A stretch of DNA of 64,000 bases. Source: Polynucleobacter sp. IMCC 30228. Its GTDB lineage: Bacteria; Pseudomonadota; Gammaproteobacteria; Burkholderiales; Burkholderiaceae. This document shows positions 21,002-29,696 of the stretch, one piece after another. A program made the translations under genes and the position numbers. Location: the NCBI RefSeq assembly GCF_021395205.1, contig NZ_JAJVCS010000003.1:124001-188000 (forward strand), in the 5' to 3' direction. Under the pieces are notes generated by a model, which made no database searches, was not told the DNA's origin, and saw nothing but the letters and a program-made list of their open reading frames with translations. Each line of letters starts with the position of its first letter. Positions within the stretch are counted from its first letter, which is position 1.

Positions 21002-21319
21002 ATGGTACAAATTACCAATAAAATTGATTTAAAAAAAATGCGTCAATCTGCTGATGGCGCATGTAAATTAATGAAAGTGCTCTCGAATCGCAATCGATTA
21101 ATGCTTTTGTGTGAAATTAGCCAGGGTGAAAAATGCGTCAGCGATTTAGAGGTGGGACTTGGAATTGTTCAGCCCACCTTGTCGCAGCAGCTAACAATTT
21201 TGCGGACGCAAAAACTCGTTAAGACGCGCCGCGAAGGTAAGCAAATTTACTATTCATTGACTAGCCCCATTGCTATTTCAGTAATGGAATTGTTGTATCA
21301 GCACTACTGTAAAAAATAA
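21002..21319 (+). CDS. ArsR-family regulator with BigR/SqrR-type cysteine pair
   Basis: A 105-residue winged-helix repressor. The recognition region is VGLGIVQPTLSQQLTILR, followed by the wing (RREGKQIYYSLTS). Cysteines are at 21, 37, 45 and 103. Cys37 and Cys103 are 66 residues apart, the same spacing as Cys41/Cys107 of SqrR and Cys42/Cys108 of BigR, the pair that forms a tetrasulfide or disulfide with reactive sulfur. This points to persulfide sensing, not metal sensing. It stands at the head of the sox island, divergent from modBC and 12 bases before a DUF2892 gene, and probably represses the sox genes until sulfur compounds appear. Confidence 0.82.
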   Translation: MVQITNKIDLKKMRQSADGACKLMKVLSNRNRLMLLCEISQGEKCVSDLEVGLGIVQPTLSQQLTILRTQKLVKTRREGKQIYYSLTSPIAISVMELLYQHYCKK

Positions 21320-21331
21320 CTAGGAGTTTAT

Positions 21332-21523
21332 ATGCAATGCAACGTAGGTAATACAGATCGATATTTGCGCATGGTAGTCGGCGCTGTTTTAATTCTCTTG
21401 GCGCTGCTTGGCGTAATTGGCGTGTGGGGTTGGATTGGCATTGTGCCGCTTGCAACAGGTTTTTTTCGCTACTGCCCAGCTTATACCTTACTCGGTATTG
21501 GCGGTAATAAAACAGCGAAATAA
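21332..21523 (+). CDS. DUF2892 membrane protein (YgaP-like membrane domain)
   Basis: A 63-residue protein with two hydrophobic segments, starting MQCNVGNTDRYLRM and holding RYCPAYTLLGI near the C terminus, the DUF2892 pattern found as the membrane part of the rhodanese YgaP. Its cysteines (3 and about 49) are at typical positions. DUF2892 proteins often accompany BigR/YgaV-type regulators in sulfide and persulfide operons, matching its place 12 bases after such a regulator. No rhodanese domain is fused here. Confidence 0.8.
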   Translation: MQCNVGNTDRYLRMVVGAVLILLALLGVIGVWGWIGIVPLATGFFRYCPAYTLLGIGGNKTAK

Positions 21524-21557
21524 GTTTACCAAGTTGTAATAATTCAGCGTTTAATTT

Positions 21558-22928
21558 ATGGCCATGAAAGAAAATAGAGTTCGCGCAAAAATCCGTCAGG
21601 CCCCAGAAAGTTTTCTAGGTCCGGACTTGATTGCAGAGGTTAATCAATTCGGCTTAGATCAAAAGCGCCGCAGTTTCTTGCGGCAGGGTTTGGCGGCTGC
21701 AGCAAGTGGGGCCATTGGTACGGTCGGTACAGGCTTAGCGTTACCTGTTTTAGGAGCGGTTGAGGGCGACCCAGCCATTTTAGAAAAACAGGTGTGGCAA
21801 ACCACCCTAGGAAAAAACGTCGCCACTATGCCTTATGGTACGCCATCGGTATATGAGGCAAACTTAATTCGACGTGAATCACCAGGGCTTACGCGTGTAT
21901 CGGCTGCTTCGGTGGCCTTTACTCCGTTGCAAGGGTTATTTGGCATTATTACTCCTAATGGTTTGCATTTCGAGCGACAACATCAGGGCTGGTACAACAT
22001 CGACCCTAATTTGCACCGCTTAATGGTGAACGGCCTAGTAAAAAATAGCCGCGTATTTACGATGAGCGATTTAATGCGCTTACCATCGGTGTCGCGCATT
22101 CACTTTATTGAGTGTGGGGCAAATACGGGCTTGGAGTGGGGTAATGTCGCCGTACCTACGGTGCAATACACCCATGGCATGTTATCTTGTTGCGAATTTA
22201 CAGGGGTGCCACTCAGTCTTTTATTGGACGAGTGCGGCGCTGATTTAAAAAAAGGTAAATACCTCTTGGCTGAGGGTGGCGATGGTTCGGGAATGACGCG
22301 CACAATTAACTTAGATAGCGCACTCAAGGATAGTATTGTGGCTTGGGGCATGAATGGTGAAATGCTACGCCCAGAGAATGGTTTTCCATTGCGCTTAGTA
22401 GTGCCCGGAGTGCAAGGGGTTAGTTGGGTTAAGTGGTTACGCCGACTCGAGGTTGGTGATATGCGATACGCTTCTAAAGATGAGGCAGTCCATTACAACG
22501 ATTTGATGCCTGATGGTTTAGCGCGGCAATACACCTCAATTCAAGAATGCAAATCCGTCATTACCACGCCTTCGGGTGGCCAGCAACTCCTTGAAAAAGG
22601 TTTTTATAACATTACGGGCTTGGCTTGGTCTGGTCGCGGCAAAATTAAGCGGGTCGACGTTTCAGTAGATGGTGGTAATAACTGGCGTACTGCCCGCTTA
22701 GAAACGCCAATCTTAACGAAAGCACTCACGCGCTTCAATATCGATTGGACATGGGATGGCGCTCCAGCCATTATTCTGTCGCGAGCCATGGATGAAACTG
22801 GTTATGTGCAGCCCACGATCAAAATGCTACGCGATGTAAGGGGTACGCGTTCGATTTATCACAATAATGCAATTCAGGCGTGGAAGGTTGATAGCAATGG
22901 CGAGGTGAGTAATGTTCAAGTTGGCTAA
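21558..22928 (+). CDS. soxC: Sulfite dehydrogenase SoxC (molybdenum subunit)
   Basis: SoxC with the cytochrome SoxD oxidises protein-bound sulfane sulfur on SoxY, which yields sulfate without sulfur globules. The 456-residue protein has a twin-arginine signal (KRRSFLRQG, residues 36-44) with an unusually long leading region, the sulfite-oxidase-fold molybdopterin domain with the molybdenum ligand Cys186 (IHFIECGANTG) and the C-terminal dimerisation domain. The end overlaps soxD by 17 bases, so the two subunits are translationally linked. Confidence 0.95.
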   Translation: MAMKENRVRAKIRQAPESFLGPDLIAEVNQFGLDQKRRSFLRQGLAAAASGAIGTVGTGLALPVLGAVEGDPAILEKQVWQTTLGKNVATMPYGTPSVYEANLIRRESPGLTRVSAASVAFTPLQGLFGIITPNGLHFERQHQGWYNIDPNLHRLMVNGLVKNSRVFTMSDLMRLPSVSRIHFIECGANTGLEWGNVAVPTVQYTHGMLSCCEFTGVPLSLLLDECGADLKKGKYLLAEGGDGSGMTRTINLDSALKDSIVAWGMNGEMLRPENGFPLRLVVPGVQGVSWVKWLRRLEVGDMRYASKDEAVHYNDLMPDGLARQYTSIQECKSVITTPSGGQQLLEKGFYNITGLAWSGRGKIKRVDVSVDGGNNWRTARLETPILTKALTRFNIDWTWDGAPAIILSRAMDETGYVQPTIKMLRDVRGTRSIYHNNAIQAWKVDSNGEVSNVQVG

Positions 22929-24033
22929 GCAGAATTGCGCTCGGTTCTTGCGTCATACACTAAACCCATGCTTCGTACTAGCCACGCTGGTGGCCCTACC
23001 GAGCTTTGCTCAAAATGCTCCCGCTAGTGCGGCATCGAGTTTGCCTCATTACCAAGGTATCGGCAGAATAGCCACCCCAGCAGAAGTGAATGCTTGGGAC
23101 ATTGATGTACGCCCAGACTTTGCTGGTCTTCCCAAAGGATCAGGCTCGGTTGCGCAGGGTCAAGCATTATGGGATGGAAAATGTGCGAGTTGCCACGGTA
23201 CCTTTGGTGAGTCGAATGAAATTTTTACCCCGATTGTGGGTGGTACAACACAAGATGATGTGAAGTCAGGTCGAGTAGCGTCGTTAAACGACAATAAACA
23301 ACCTCAACGAACGACCTTAATGAAGGTTGCAACTCTATCTTCGCTGTGGGATTATATTTATCGGGCTATGCCATGGAACGCACCGCGCTCGCTTTCCAGC
23401 GACGATACTTTTGCTTTGCTAGCGTATATTCTTTCTTTGGCAGAAATCGTCCCTGATAATTTTGTCTTAAATAACCTCAATATTGCGGACGTGCAAAAGA
23501 AAATGCCTAACCGCAATGGCATGACTTTGAAACATGGTTTATGGGATGTGGGTGGAAAGCCAGATGTTCAAGCCAAAGCGTGCATGAATAATTGTGTTGC
23601 GTTTGTGCAAATTGGCTCAAGCTTACCTGATCATGCGCGCAATGCGCACGGCAATTTGGCTGAACAAAATCGAGAATATGGGCCATATCGTGGGGTGAAT
23701 ACCAGTCAACCCCCTTTAGCCCAATTACCGCTTCAAATAGTTGCTGCACCGAGTACAGCTCAGGTTGCGACGGCTAAAATGAGCGGTCCAAAACTACTTT
23801 TTAAAGATAACAATTGCTCTGCTTGCCATGCCGATCATAGTAAGTTGGTAGGGCCATCGATTAGCGATGTGGCCACCAAATATCGGGGTCAGTCTGGCGC
23901 TGAGGCTAAACTAGTGGCAAAAGTAAAACAAGGCGGATCGGGAGTATGGGGGCCCATCCCAATGCCTCCTCACCCCGATATTTCGAGTAAGGATTTACAG
24001 GTTTTGGTGCATTGGATGCTAACTGGGGAATAA
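22912..24033 (+). CDS. soxD: Sulfur dehydrogenase cytochrome subunit SoxD
   Basis: A 373-residue periplasmic c-type cytochrome that takes electrons from SoxC. A signal peptide ends near LPSFAQ. There are two haem attachment motifs: CASCH at residues 91-95 and CSACH at 302-306, so it is a dihaem SoxD as in Paracoccus. The ATG lies inside the last codons of soxC. A CMNNC pair near residues 224-228 lacks a following histidine and is not a haem site. Confidence 0.93.
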   Translation: MFKLAKQNCARFLRHTLNPCFVLATLVALPSFAQNAPASAASSLPHYQGIGRIATPAEVNAWDIDVRPDFAGLPKGSGSVAQGQALWDGKCASCHGTFGESNEIFTPIVGGTTQDDVKSGRVASLNDNKQPQRTTLMKVATLSSLWDYIYRAMPWNAPRSLSSDDTFALLAYILSLAEIVPDNFVLNNLNIADVQKKMPNRNGMTLKHGLWDVGGKPDVQAKACMNNCVAFVQIGSSLPDHARNAHGNLAEQNREYGPYRGVNTSQPPLAQLPLQIVAAPSTAQVATAKMSGPKLLFKDNNCSACHADHSKLVGPSISDVATKYRGQSGAEAKLVAKVKQGGSGVWGPIPMPPHPDISSKDLQVLVHWMLTGE

Positions 24034-24093
24034 ATACCAGTGGTTGTTAGCTTTCCTTGCGATTGATCGACAAAAGGTGTTTGAGTTTGACTG

Positions 24094-24099
24094 AAGGAG
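24094..24099 (+). promoter_or_regulatory. soxY: Ribosome-binding site deciding the soxY start
   Basis: AAGGAG lies five bases before the ATG at 24105. A longer reading beginning at 24057 has no such site and would put 16 residues in front of the twin-arginine signal, so 24105 is taken as the start. Confidence 0.75.
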
Positions 24100-24104
24100 T
24101 TTTT

Positions 24105-24554
24105 ATGAATAAGCAGCGACGAGATGTAATAAAGTACTCGGCCATATTTGGATTGATGGCTGCAGCAGGTTTAATTAGCGAGGCGCAAGCTCAAGCTTGG
24201 AATAAAGCTGCTTTTGAGGGCAAAAGCCTTGACGATGTTTTTAAGGTACTCGGCAGTGCTCCAGAAAAATCGGGCGCCGTAACGTTAAATGCCCCTGATA
24301 TTGCTGAAAATGGCGCAGTTGTACCCGTGGGCATTTCTACTACCTTGAAGGCAGATCAATTGGCTATTTTGGTAGAAAAAAATCCTAGTGCTTTGGCAGC
24401 CTTATTTTTTATTCCTGCTGGTACAGAGCCGTTTGTGACAACCCGCATCAAAATGGGTCAAACTTCTAATGTCTATGCACTAGCAAAGGCAGACGGTAAG
24501 TGGTTGATGTCTTCTAAAGAAGTAAAAGTGACTTTGGGTGGCTGCGGCGGTTAA
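24105..24554 (+). CDS. soxY: Thiosulfate-oxidation carrier protein SoxY
   Basis: SoxY holds the substrate sulfur covalently during oxidation. The 149-residue protein begins with a twin-arginine signal (RRDVIKYSAIFG), so it is exported folded, probably with SoxZ. It ends in GGCGG with the substrate-carrying Cys147 on the swinging arm. soxZ follows after 74 bases. Confidence 0.96.
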   Translation: MNKQRRDVIKYSAIFGLMAAAGLISEAQAQAWNKAAFEGKSLDDVFKVLGSAPEKSGAVTLNAPDIAENGAVVPVGISTTLKADQLAILVEKNPSALAALFFIPAGTEPFVTTRIKMGQTSNVYALAKADGKWLMSSKEVKVTLGGCGG

Positions 24555-24628
24555 ACCCAATGTCGATGAATAAAGCAATACAGATTATTACTAATGGGGA
24601 TTTTCCCTTAAAAGATTAAGGAGCAATA

Positions 24629-24937
24629 ATGGCTGATCCAATGCGCGTAAGAGCAACCGAAAGCGGTGGCGTAGTTGATGTAAAAATTTTAATGAAGCAT
24701 GATATGGAATCAGGTCAGCGGAAAGATGCTGCCGGCAAAATCATTCCAGCGTGGTTTATTAGTACTCTAAACGTAAAGGCGCAAGGTAACGACGTATTTA
24801 ATGCCCAGTTTGGGCCTGCAGTATCCAAAGACCCCTTTTTGAATTTTAAATATAAAGGCGCTAAGGGTGACAAGCTTGTAGTTAGTTGGGTTGATAGTAA
24901 GGGTGATAAACGTACTGATGAGGCAACCGTCGCTTAG
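24629..24937 (+). CDS. soxZ: Thiosulfate-oxidation protein SoxZ
   Basis: A 102-residue immunoglobulin-like partner of SoxY without a signal of its own; it is normally carried to the periplasm with SoxY. The N terminus PMRVRATESGGVVDVKILMKH and the late DSKGDKRTDEA are typical. AAGGAG precedes the ATG. Confidence 0.95.
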   Translation: MADPMRVRATESGGVVDVKILMKHDMESGQRKDAAGKIIPAWFISTLNVKAQGNDVFNAQFGPAVSKDPFLNFKYKGAKGDKLVVSWVDSKGDKRTDEATVA

Positions 24938-24977
24938 GTTTTGTATTGCTTTCCAATAATAACAAGGGATAAAAGCC

Positions 24978-25805
24978 ATGAGACAGCATTTTTCGCTGAG
25001 TTGTAAATTCGGGTATGCAATATTGTTTAGTGCCTTAGCCACACTTGCACTGGTAAAGACGGTGCAAGCGCAAACCGCAAGCGAGGGCATTGCTAAATAC
25101 CGCGAAATGATTGCCGATGGCAATCCTTCTGAGCTCTATGAAGCGGCAGGGGAAGAATTATGGAAAAAGCCTATGGGCCCAAAAAATGCCACTTTAGAGC
25201 AGTGTGATTTGGGTCTTGGCCCTGGCGTGGTTGCGGGTGCTGCGGCACAGTTACCGCGATATTTTAAAGATAGTAATCGCGTACAAGATCTCGAGTCGCG
25301 ACTGATGACTTGTCGAGAGAAATTGCAGGGTATCGATCCACAAGCCACTATTGATGCCCCATTTCAGGTGGGCCCCAAAAAAGAAATGGAAGCTTTGGTC
25401 GCTTATGTAGTCACCCTCTCAAAAGGTAAAAAAATTAATGTCAGCACCACCCATCCGAAAGAAAAAGAAATGCTGGCTTTAGGCAAGCGCGCTTTTTTCT
25501 TTGAGGGTGGACCGATGGATTTTTCTTGTGCCTCTTGTCATGGAGAAAATGGTAAACGAATTCGCTTACAAGACTTGCCTAATTTGACTACTCAAGCTGG
25601 GGCGGCCTTGGGTTGGGGATCTTGGCCTGCGTATCGTGTTTCTAGTGGTCAATTTTGGACAATGCAACAACGTTTAAATGATTGTTATCGGCAGCAACGT
25701 TTTCCCTTCCCAATTTATGGCTCGGATGTGACGATTGCTTTATCCATGTATATGGCAGCTACAGCTAATGGGGGAATTGTGCAAACCCCAGGCTTAAAAC
25801 GATAA
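24978..25805 (+). CDS. soxA: L-cysteine S-thiosulfotransferase subunit SoxA, single-haem type
   Basis: SoxAX attaches thiosulfate to the SoxY cysteine. The 275-residue protein has a signal peptide ending VQAQT, one haem motif CASCH at residues 184-188 and the conserved catalytic/ligand cysteine Cys236 (RLNDCYRQ). At the position where dihaem SoxA has its first CXXCH there are only Cys76 and Cys112, which are expected to form a disulfide. This makes it the monohaem class of SoxA. soxX starts 3 bases later. Confidence 0.94.
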   Translation: MRQHFSLSCKFGYAILFSALATLALVKTVQAQTASEGIAKYREMIADGNPSELYEAAGEELWKKPMGPKNATLEQCDLGLGPGVVAGAAAQLPRYFKDSNRVQDLESRLMTCREKLQGIDPQATIDAPFQVGPKKEMEALVAYVVTLSKGKKINVSTTHPKEKEMLALGKRAFFFEGGPMDFSCASCHGENGKRIRLQDLPNLTTQAGAALGWGSWPAYRVSSGQFWTMQQRLNDCYRQQRFPFPIYGSDVTIALSMYMAATANGGIVQTPGLKR

Positions 25806-25807
25806 GA

Positions 25808-26485
25808 ATGGAACTCAAAATGAACTATGTAAAACATAAAAATATGCGCACATTAGTTAGCTCAGCCCTGCTATTGAGTGCTACCGTATTGGGTTTCCTG
25901 AGTTTTTCAGGCATCGCCTTAGCGCAACAAAAGGCTGACCCAGCATTTCAGAAAATGATGCAAAGCGGCTTTAAGGCTGATGGTATAGCAGGCTTAGACC
26001 GAATACAGCAAGACGAAACGCAGGCTTTTTGCTCTGATCCAGTCTTTGCTAACGGCAATAGTAAGGCAGCTACCGCTAAACGTGAAGCGATTCAAAAATT
26101 GAATATGGCTGAAATTCAACAACCTTCAGACGGTAAATATGTGGGGGATTGGAAAAAGGGTGAAGCGATTGCGCAAAGTGGTCGTGGTGCTACTTGGACC
26201 GATACTGCGACAACCCCTGTGGGCGGAGGTTGTTATAACTGCCATGAAATTAATAAAAAAGAAATTTCTTATGGCAATATTGGCCCTAGTCTATGGAACT
26301 ACGGTAAGTCGCGGGGCTATTCGAAAGAAATGATGGTGTACACCTGGAATCGGATTAATAATTCGAAGGCTTATAACGCTTGCAGCAATATGCCGCGCTT
26401 TGCGCATTTTAAATTACTGAATGAAAAACAAATGCAAGATTTAATGGCTTTGTTATTAGATCCAGAATCGCCAGTTAATCAATAA
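25808..26485 (+). CDS. soxX: Cytochrome subunit SoxX
   Basis: The small cytochrome partner of SoxA. The 225-residue reading has a signal peptide ending GIALAQ, the haem motif CYNCH at residues 142-146 followed by the SoxX GNIGPSLWNYG, and a probable axial Met195 (CSNMPRFAH). In-frame ATGs at 25808, 25820 and 25844 are all possible; the second has a GGA seven bases upstream. An N-terminal extension before the haem domain is longer than in the smallest SoxX proteins. Confidence 0.92.
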   Translation: MELKMNYVKHKNMRTLVSSALLLSATVLGFLSFSGIALAQQKADPAFQKMMQSGFKADGIAGLDRIQQDETQAFCSDPVFANGNSKAATAKREAIQKLNMAEIQQPSDGKYVGDWKKGEAIAQSGRGATWTDTATTPVGGGCYNCHEINKKEISYGNIGPSLWNYGKSRGYSKEMMVYTWNRINNSKAYNACSNMPRFAHFKLLNEKQMQDLMALLLDPESPVNQ

Positions 26486-26491
26486 GGTTTT

Positions 26492-28225
26492 ATGTCAATT
26501 CATCGTCGCGAGTTTTTGCAGGCGCTAGCTATAGCTGCTGCAGGTGGAATGGGTTTAAGTGCTAATTTAGCTAGCGCACAAACTGCTGCAAAAAAATTCT
26601 ATGATTTACCAGCCTTTGGTAACGTCCATTTATTACACTTTACCGATTGTCATGCGCAGCTTTTGCCAATTTATTTTCGCGAACCCAATGTGAATTTAGG
26701 TATTGGTCCGCAGGCTGGGCAGATGCCCCATTTAGTGGGCGATTATTTTCTAAAGGCCAATGGCATTGCAGCGGGAACACCCGATGCCCATGCCTTTACT
26801 TACCTAGACTTTAGTGCCGCTGCACAAAACTACGGGAAGATGGGTGGCTTTGCTTATCTTTCTTCCTTAATTCAGCAAATGAAAGCCTCTCGTCCCAATG
26901 CGCTGCTATTGGACGGCGGTGACACTTGGCAGGGTTCGGGAACAGCCTTGTGGACCAACGGCCAAGATATGGTTGATGCCTCCTTGGCGCTTGGGGTTGA
27001 TGTCATGACGGCGCATTGGGAAATGACCTTAGGCGAAAAACGCGTCTTAGAAATTGTTGAAAAAGATTTTCGAAATAAAGTTTCTTTCTTGGCCCAAAAC
27101 ATTAAAACAGCAGATTTTGGGGATGACGTTTTTAGCCCCTATGTCATTCGACAAATGAATGGCGTTTCAGTTGCCATTATTGGTCAAGCGTTTCCCTACA
27201 CACCAATTGCAAACCCACGTTATTTTGTACCTAACTGGACCTTTGGTATTCAAGAGGAAAATTTACAGAAAAATATTAATGAGGCGGTTGGTAAAGGGGC
27301 AAAAGTAGTCGTCTTGCTTTCACACAATGGGATGGATGTCGATTTAAAATTAGCCTCGCGGGTTACTGGTTTACATGCCATTTTAGGTGGCCATACCCAT
27401 GATGGTGTGCCAATTCCGGTGAAGGTGAAAAATAGCTCGGGCGTAACATTGGTGACTAATGCCGGATCGAATGGAAAATACCTCGGTGTTTTAGATTTCG
27501 ATGTGAAGGGCGGGAAGCCAGTTGATTTTCGTTATAAATTATTACCAATCTTCTCAAATTTATTACCTGCCGATGCCGGCATGAGTCAATTAATTCAAAA
27601 AATTCGTGCTCCATTTGAAGTTAAATTAGCTGAAAAATTAGCCGTAACTGACGCTTTACTCTACCGCCGAGGTAACTTCAACGGCAGTTTTGATCAAGTG
27701 ATTTTAAATGGTCTAATGAGCCAAAAGAATGCAGAAATTGCCTTTTCACCCGGGTTCCGTTGGGGCACTTCATTGCTACCAGGGCAAACGATTACGATGG
27801 AAAATTTACTCGATCAAACAGCGATTACTTATCCCTACACTACCGTTTCCAATATGACGGGAGAAACGATTAAAAATGTTTTAGAAGATGTGGCGGATAA
27901 TTTATTCAACCCGGACCCTTATTACCAGCAGGGCGGAGATATGGTGCGAGTTGGTGGGTTACAGTACACCATCGATCCAGCTGCATCCATGGGTGGCCGT
28001 ATTTCAAATATGCGCTTGAATGGCAAGCCACTTGACGCTGATAAATCTTACCGCGTAGCGGGATGGGCGCCAGTTAGCGAAGACTCTAAAAATCTCGGCG
28101 GCGAGCCAATTTGGGATGTGATTGCGCGGCATTTACGCGAAATGAAAACAATTAAAGCGGTTAAATTGAATGAGCCCGAAGTTAAGGGTGTAAGCAATAA
28201 CCCTGGGATGGTGATTTTAAATTAG
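26492..28225 (+). CDS. soxB: Thiosulfohydrolase SoxB
   Basis: Hydrolyses the terminal sulfone from SoxY-bound thiosulfate to release sulfate. The 577-residue protein is a dimanganese enzyme of the 5'-nucleotidase fold. A twin-arginine signal (HRREFLQALA) is followed by metal motifs HFTDCHAQ (Asp52, His54), GGDTWQGSG (Asp144) and GGHTHDGVP. SoxB is the diagnostic gene of the Sox pathway. It is six bases after soxX. Confidence 0.97.
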   Translation: MSIHRREFLQALAIAAAGGMGLSANLASAQTAAKKFYDLPAFGNVHLLHFTDCHAQLLPIYFREPNVNLGIGPQAGQMPHLVGDYFLKANGIAAGTPDAHAFTYLDFSAAAQNYGKMGGFAYLSSLIQQMKASRPNALLLDGGDTWQGSGTALWTNGQDMVDASLALGVDVMTAHWEMTLGEKRVLEIVEKDFRNKVSFLAQNIKTADFGDDVFSPYVIRQMNGVSVAIIGQAFPYTPIANPRYFVPNWTFGIQEENLQKNINEAVGKGAKVVVLLSHNGMDVDLKLASRVTGLHAILGGHTHDGVPIPVKVKNSSGVTLVTNAGSNGKYLGVLDFDVKGGKPVDFRYKLLPIFSNLLPADAGMSQLIQKIRAPFEVKLAEKLAVTDALLYRRGNFNGSFDQVILNGLMSQKNAEIAFSPGFRWGTSLLPGQTITMENLLDQTAITYPYTTVSNMTGETIKNVLEDVADNLFNPDPYYQQGGDMVRVGGLQYTIDPAASMGGRISNMRLNGKPLDADKSYRVAGWAPVSEDSKNLGGEPIWDVIARHLREMKTIKAVKLNEPEVKGVSNNPGMVILN

Positions 28226-28272
28226 TAGTCACAATCAAGCGAGCAAATTTATTAGCGTAGGCCTAAAGGATA

Positions 28273-28728
28273 ATGATGAAATATAAATTTACTACTGCCG
28301 TATTGCTCACGCTCGTTTTAACTTTTGCTGCGCTGGGTTCTCAGCTCAGTTTTGCACAAAGCGCCAATACCCCAACTCAAGTGGTATATCACGTTGATGA
28401 TGCTGAAACCCAAGGACTAAAAGCCCTGCGTAATATTCGCAACCATTTGGATACTGCACCAAGCACTAAAATTATCATGGTAACGCACGCTAACGGAGTT
28501 GATATCTTGATGGAAGGCGCTAAGGATAAAAAAAATAATGTTGAATATGCGCCCTTAATTGGAGCATTAAAGTCGCGGGGAGTGCGGTTTGAGGTTTGTG
28601 AAATTACTTTAAAAAATCGCAATTTAAAAAAAGATCAATTCATTCTCGATGCTGACTTCACCCCTTCGGGTGTGGTGCGAATAGCCGATCTTCAGGCAAA
28701 AGATCATTTTGCTTACATTAAGCCGTAA
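28273..28728 (+). CDS. Periplasmic DsrE-family protein
   Basis: A 151-residue secreted protein: signal peptide ending LSFAQ, then a DsrE/DsrF-like alpha/beta domain (VVYHVDDAETQGLKALRNIRNHL ... IMVTHANGVDILM) with one cysteine in the RFEVCEITLKN segment, at the place where sulfur carriers of this family bind persulfide. Periplasmic DsrE-like proteins often follow soxB; the precise role is not known. The end overlaps the next gene by about 20 bases. Confidence 0.8.
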   Translation: MMKYKFTTAVLLTLVLTFAALGSQLSFAQSANTPTQVVYHVDDAETQGLKALRNIRNHLDTAPSTKIIMVTHANGVDILMEGAKDKKNNVEYAPLIGALKSRGVRFEVCEITLKNRNLKKDQFILDADFTPSGVVRIADLQAKDHFAYIKP

Positions 28729-29677
28729 TTACGGCGTTTTATTCCTGGGTTTATTTTGCCAGTTAGCACTGGCGCAGGGTCACAGACTCATTGATGTAAG
28801 CGATACGGTGCCGAATCAAATTCAACCTATTGAAGTCGCTAAACAAGTTTATTTTGTACAGGGCTTGCCTGAAATGGGCAGCGCCAAAAATCAAAACTTT
28901 ATTTCTAATGCCGGTTTTGTGATTACGCCCAAGGGAGTGGTGGTCATTGATGCCTTAGGCTCGCCAATCTTAGCTGAGCAATTACTGCAAAAAATTAAGC
29001 TGCTTACTCCGCAGAAAGTAGTCGCTGTTATCGTAACGCACTATCATGCCGATCATATTTATGGTTTACAGGTTTTTCGTAATGCTGGCGCAGTTATTTA
29101 TGCCAATGAAAATGGCAAGTTGTATTTAACTGCAGATGCAGCGCAGCAGCGTTTAATTAGTTCGCGTCAAGATTTTGCCCCATGGGTAAATCAAAATACG
29201 AAATTGATTGCGGCCGATCATTGGGTCAAAGATCGCTTTACGTTGGTAGTGGGAGGAGTAGAGTTTTTATTAATAAGAGCCGGGCCAGCACACACAGCTG
29301 AAGATCTTCTGGTCTACGTACCAAGCAAAAAAGTGCTTTTTGTTGGCGATCTGGTTTTTAATGGGCGTATTCCATTTGTAGGTAATGCAGATAGCCAGCG
29401 GTGGATCGCGTCTTTGCAACAAATTGAAAAACTACAAGCCGCAATTATTGTGCCTGGCCATGGAGCATATTCTAATAACCCGCCGCGTGATATCGCCTTT
29501 ACAAGCGAGTATTTGCGTTATTTACGTCACTCCATGGCGCCTGCAGCGCGAAATTTAGACTCCTTTGATGAGGCCTATCAAGCCACCAATTGGGGGGAGT
29601 ATGAGGGTATGCCATTGTTTCGTGCTGCTAATCGCATGAATGCGTATAACGTTTATCTCTCCATCCAAGAGGAGTAA
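28709..29677 (+). CDS. SoxH-like periplasmic metallo-beta-lactamase-fold hydrolase
   Basis: A 322-residue exported hydrolase. A TTG start is chosen since it gives a clean signal peptide (ending LALAQG) and no ATG lies near. The metal motif THYHADH (His111, His113, Asp115, His116), then AHTAEDLL, FVGDLVFNG and PGHG complete the binuclear zinc site of the family. SoxH-type hydrolases sit beside sox genes in many sulfur oxidisers but are dispensable for thiosulfate oxidation in Paracoccus; the substrate is not known. Confidence 0.83.
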   Translation: MLTLSRNYGVLFLGLFCQLALAQGHRLIDVSDTVPNQIQPIEVAKQVYFVQGLPEMGSAKNQNFISNAGFVITPKGVVVIDALGSPILAEQLLQKIKLLTPQKVVAVIVTHYHADHIYGLQVFRNAGAVIYANENGKLYLTADAAQQRLISSRQDFAPWVNQNTKLIAADHWVKDRFTLVVGGVEFLLIRAGPAHTAEDLLVYVPSKKVLFVGDLVFNGRIPFVGNADSQRWIASLQQIEKLQAAIIVPGHGAYSNNPPRDIAFTSEYLRYLRHSMAPAARNLDSFDEAYQATNWGEYEGMPLFRAANRMNAYNVYLSIQEE

Positions 29678-29696
29678 ATTCCTTTAAAATAGCGCC

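Noticed and set aside
23583-23597. CMNNC segment in SoxD as a third haem site
   Set aside because: No histidine follows the second cysteine, so it is not a CXXCH motif.
24057-24104. Longer SoxY start
   Set aside because: The extension lacks a ribosome-binding site and precedes the Tat signal; 24105 has AAGGAG.
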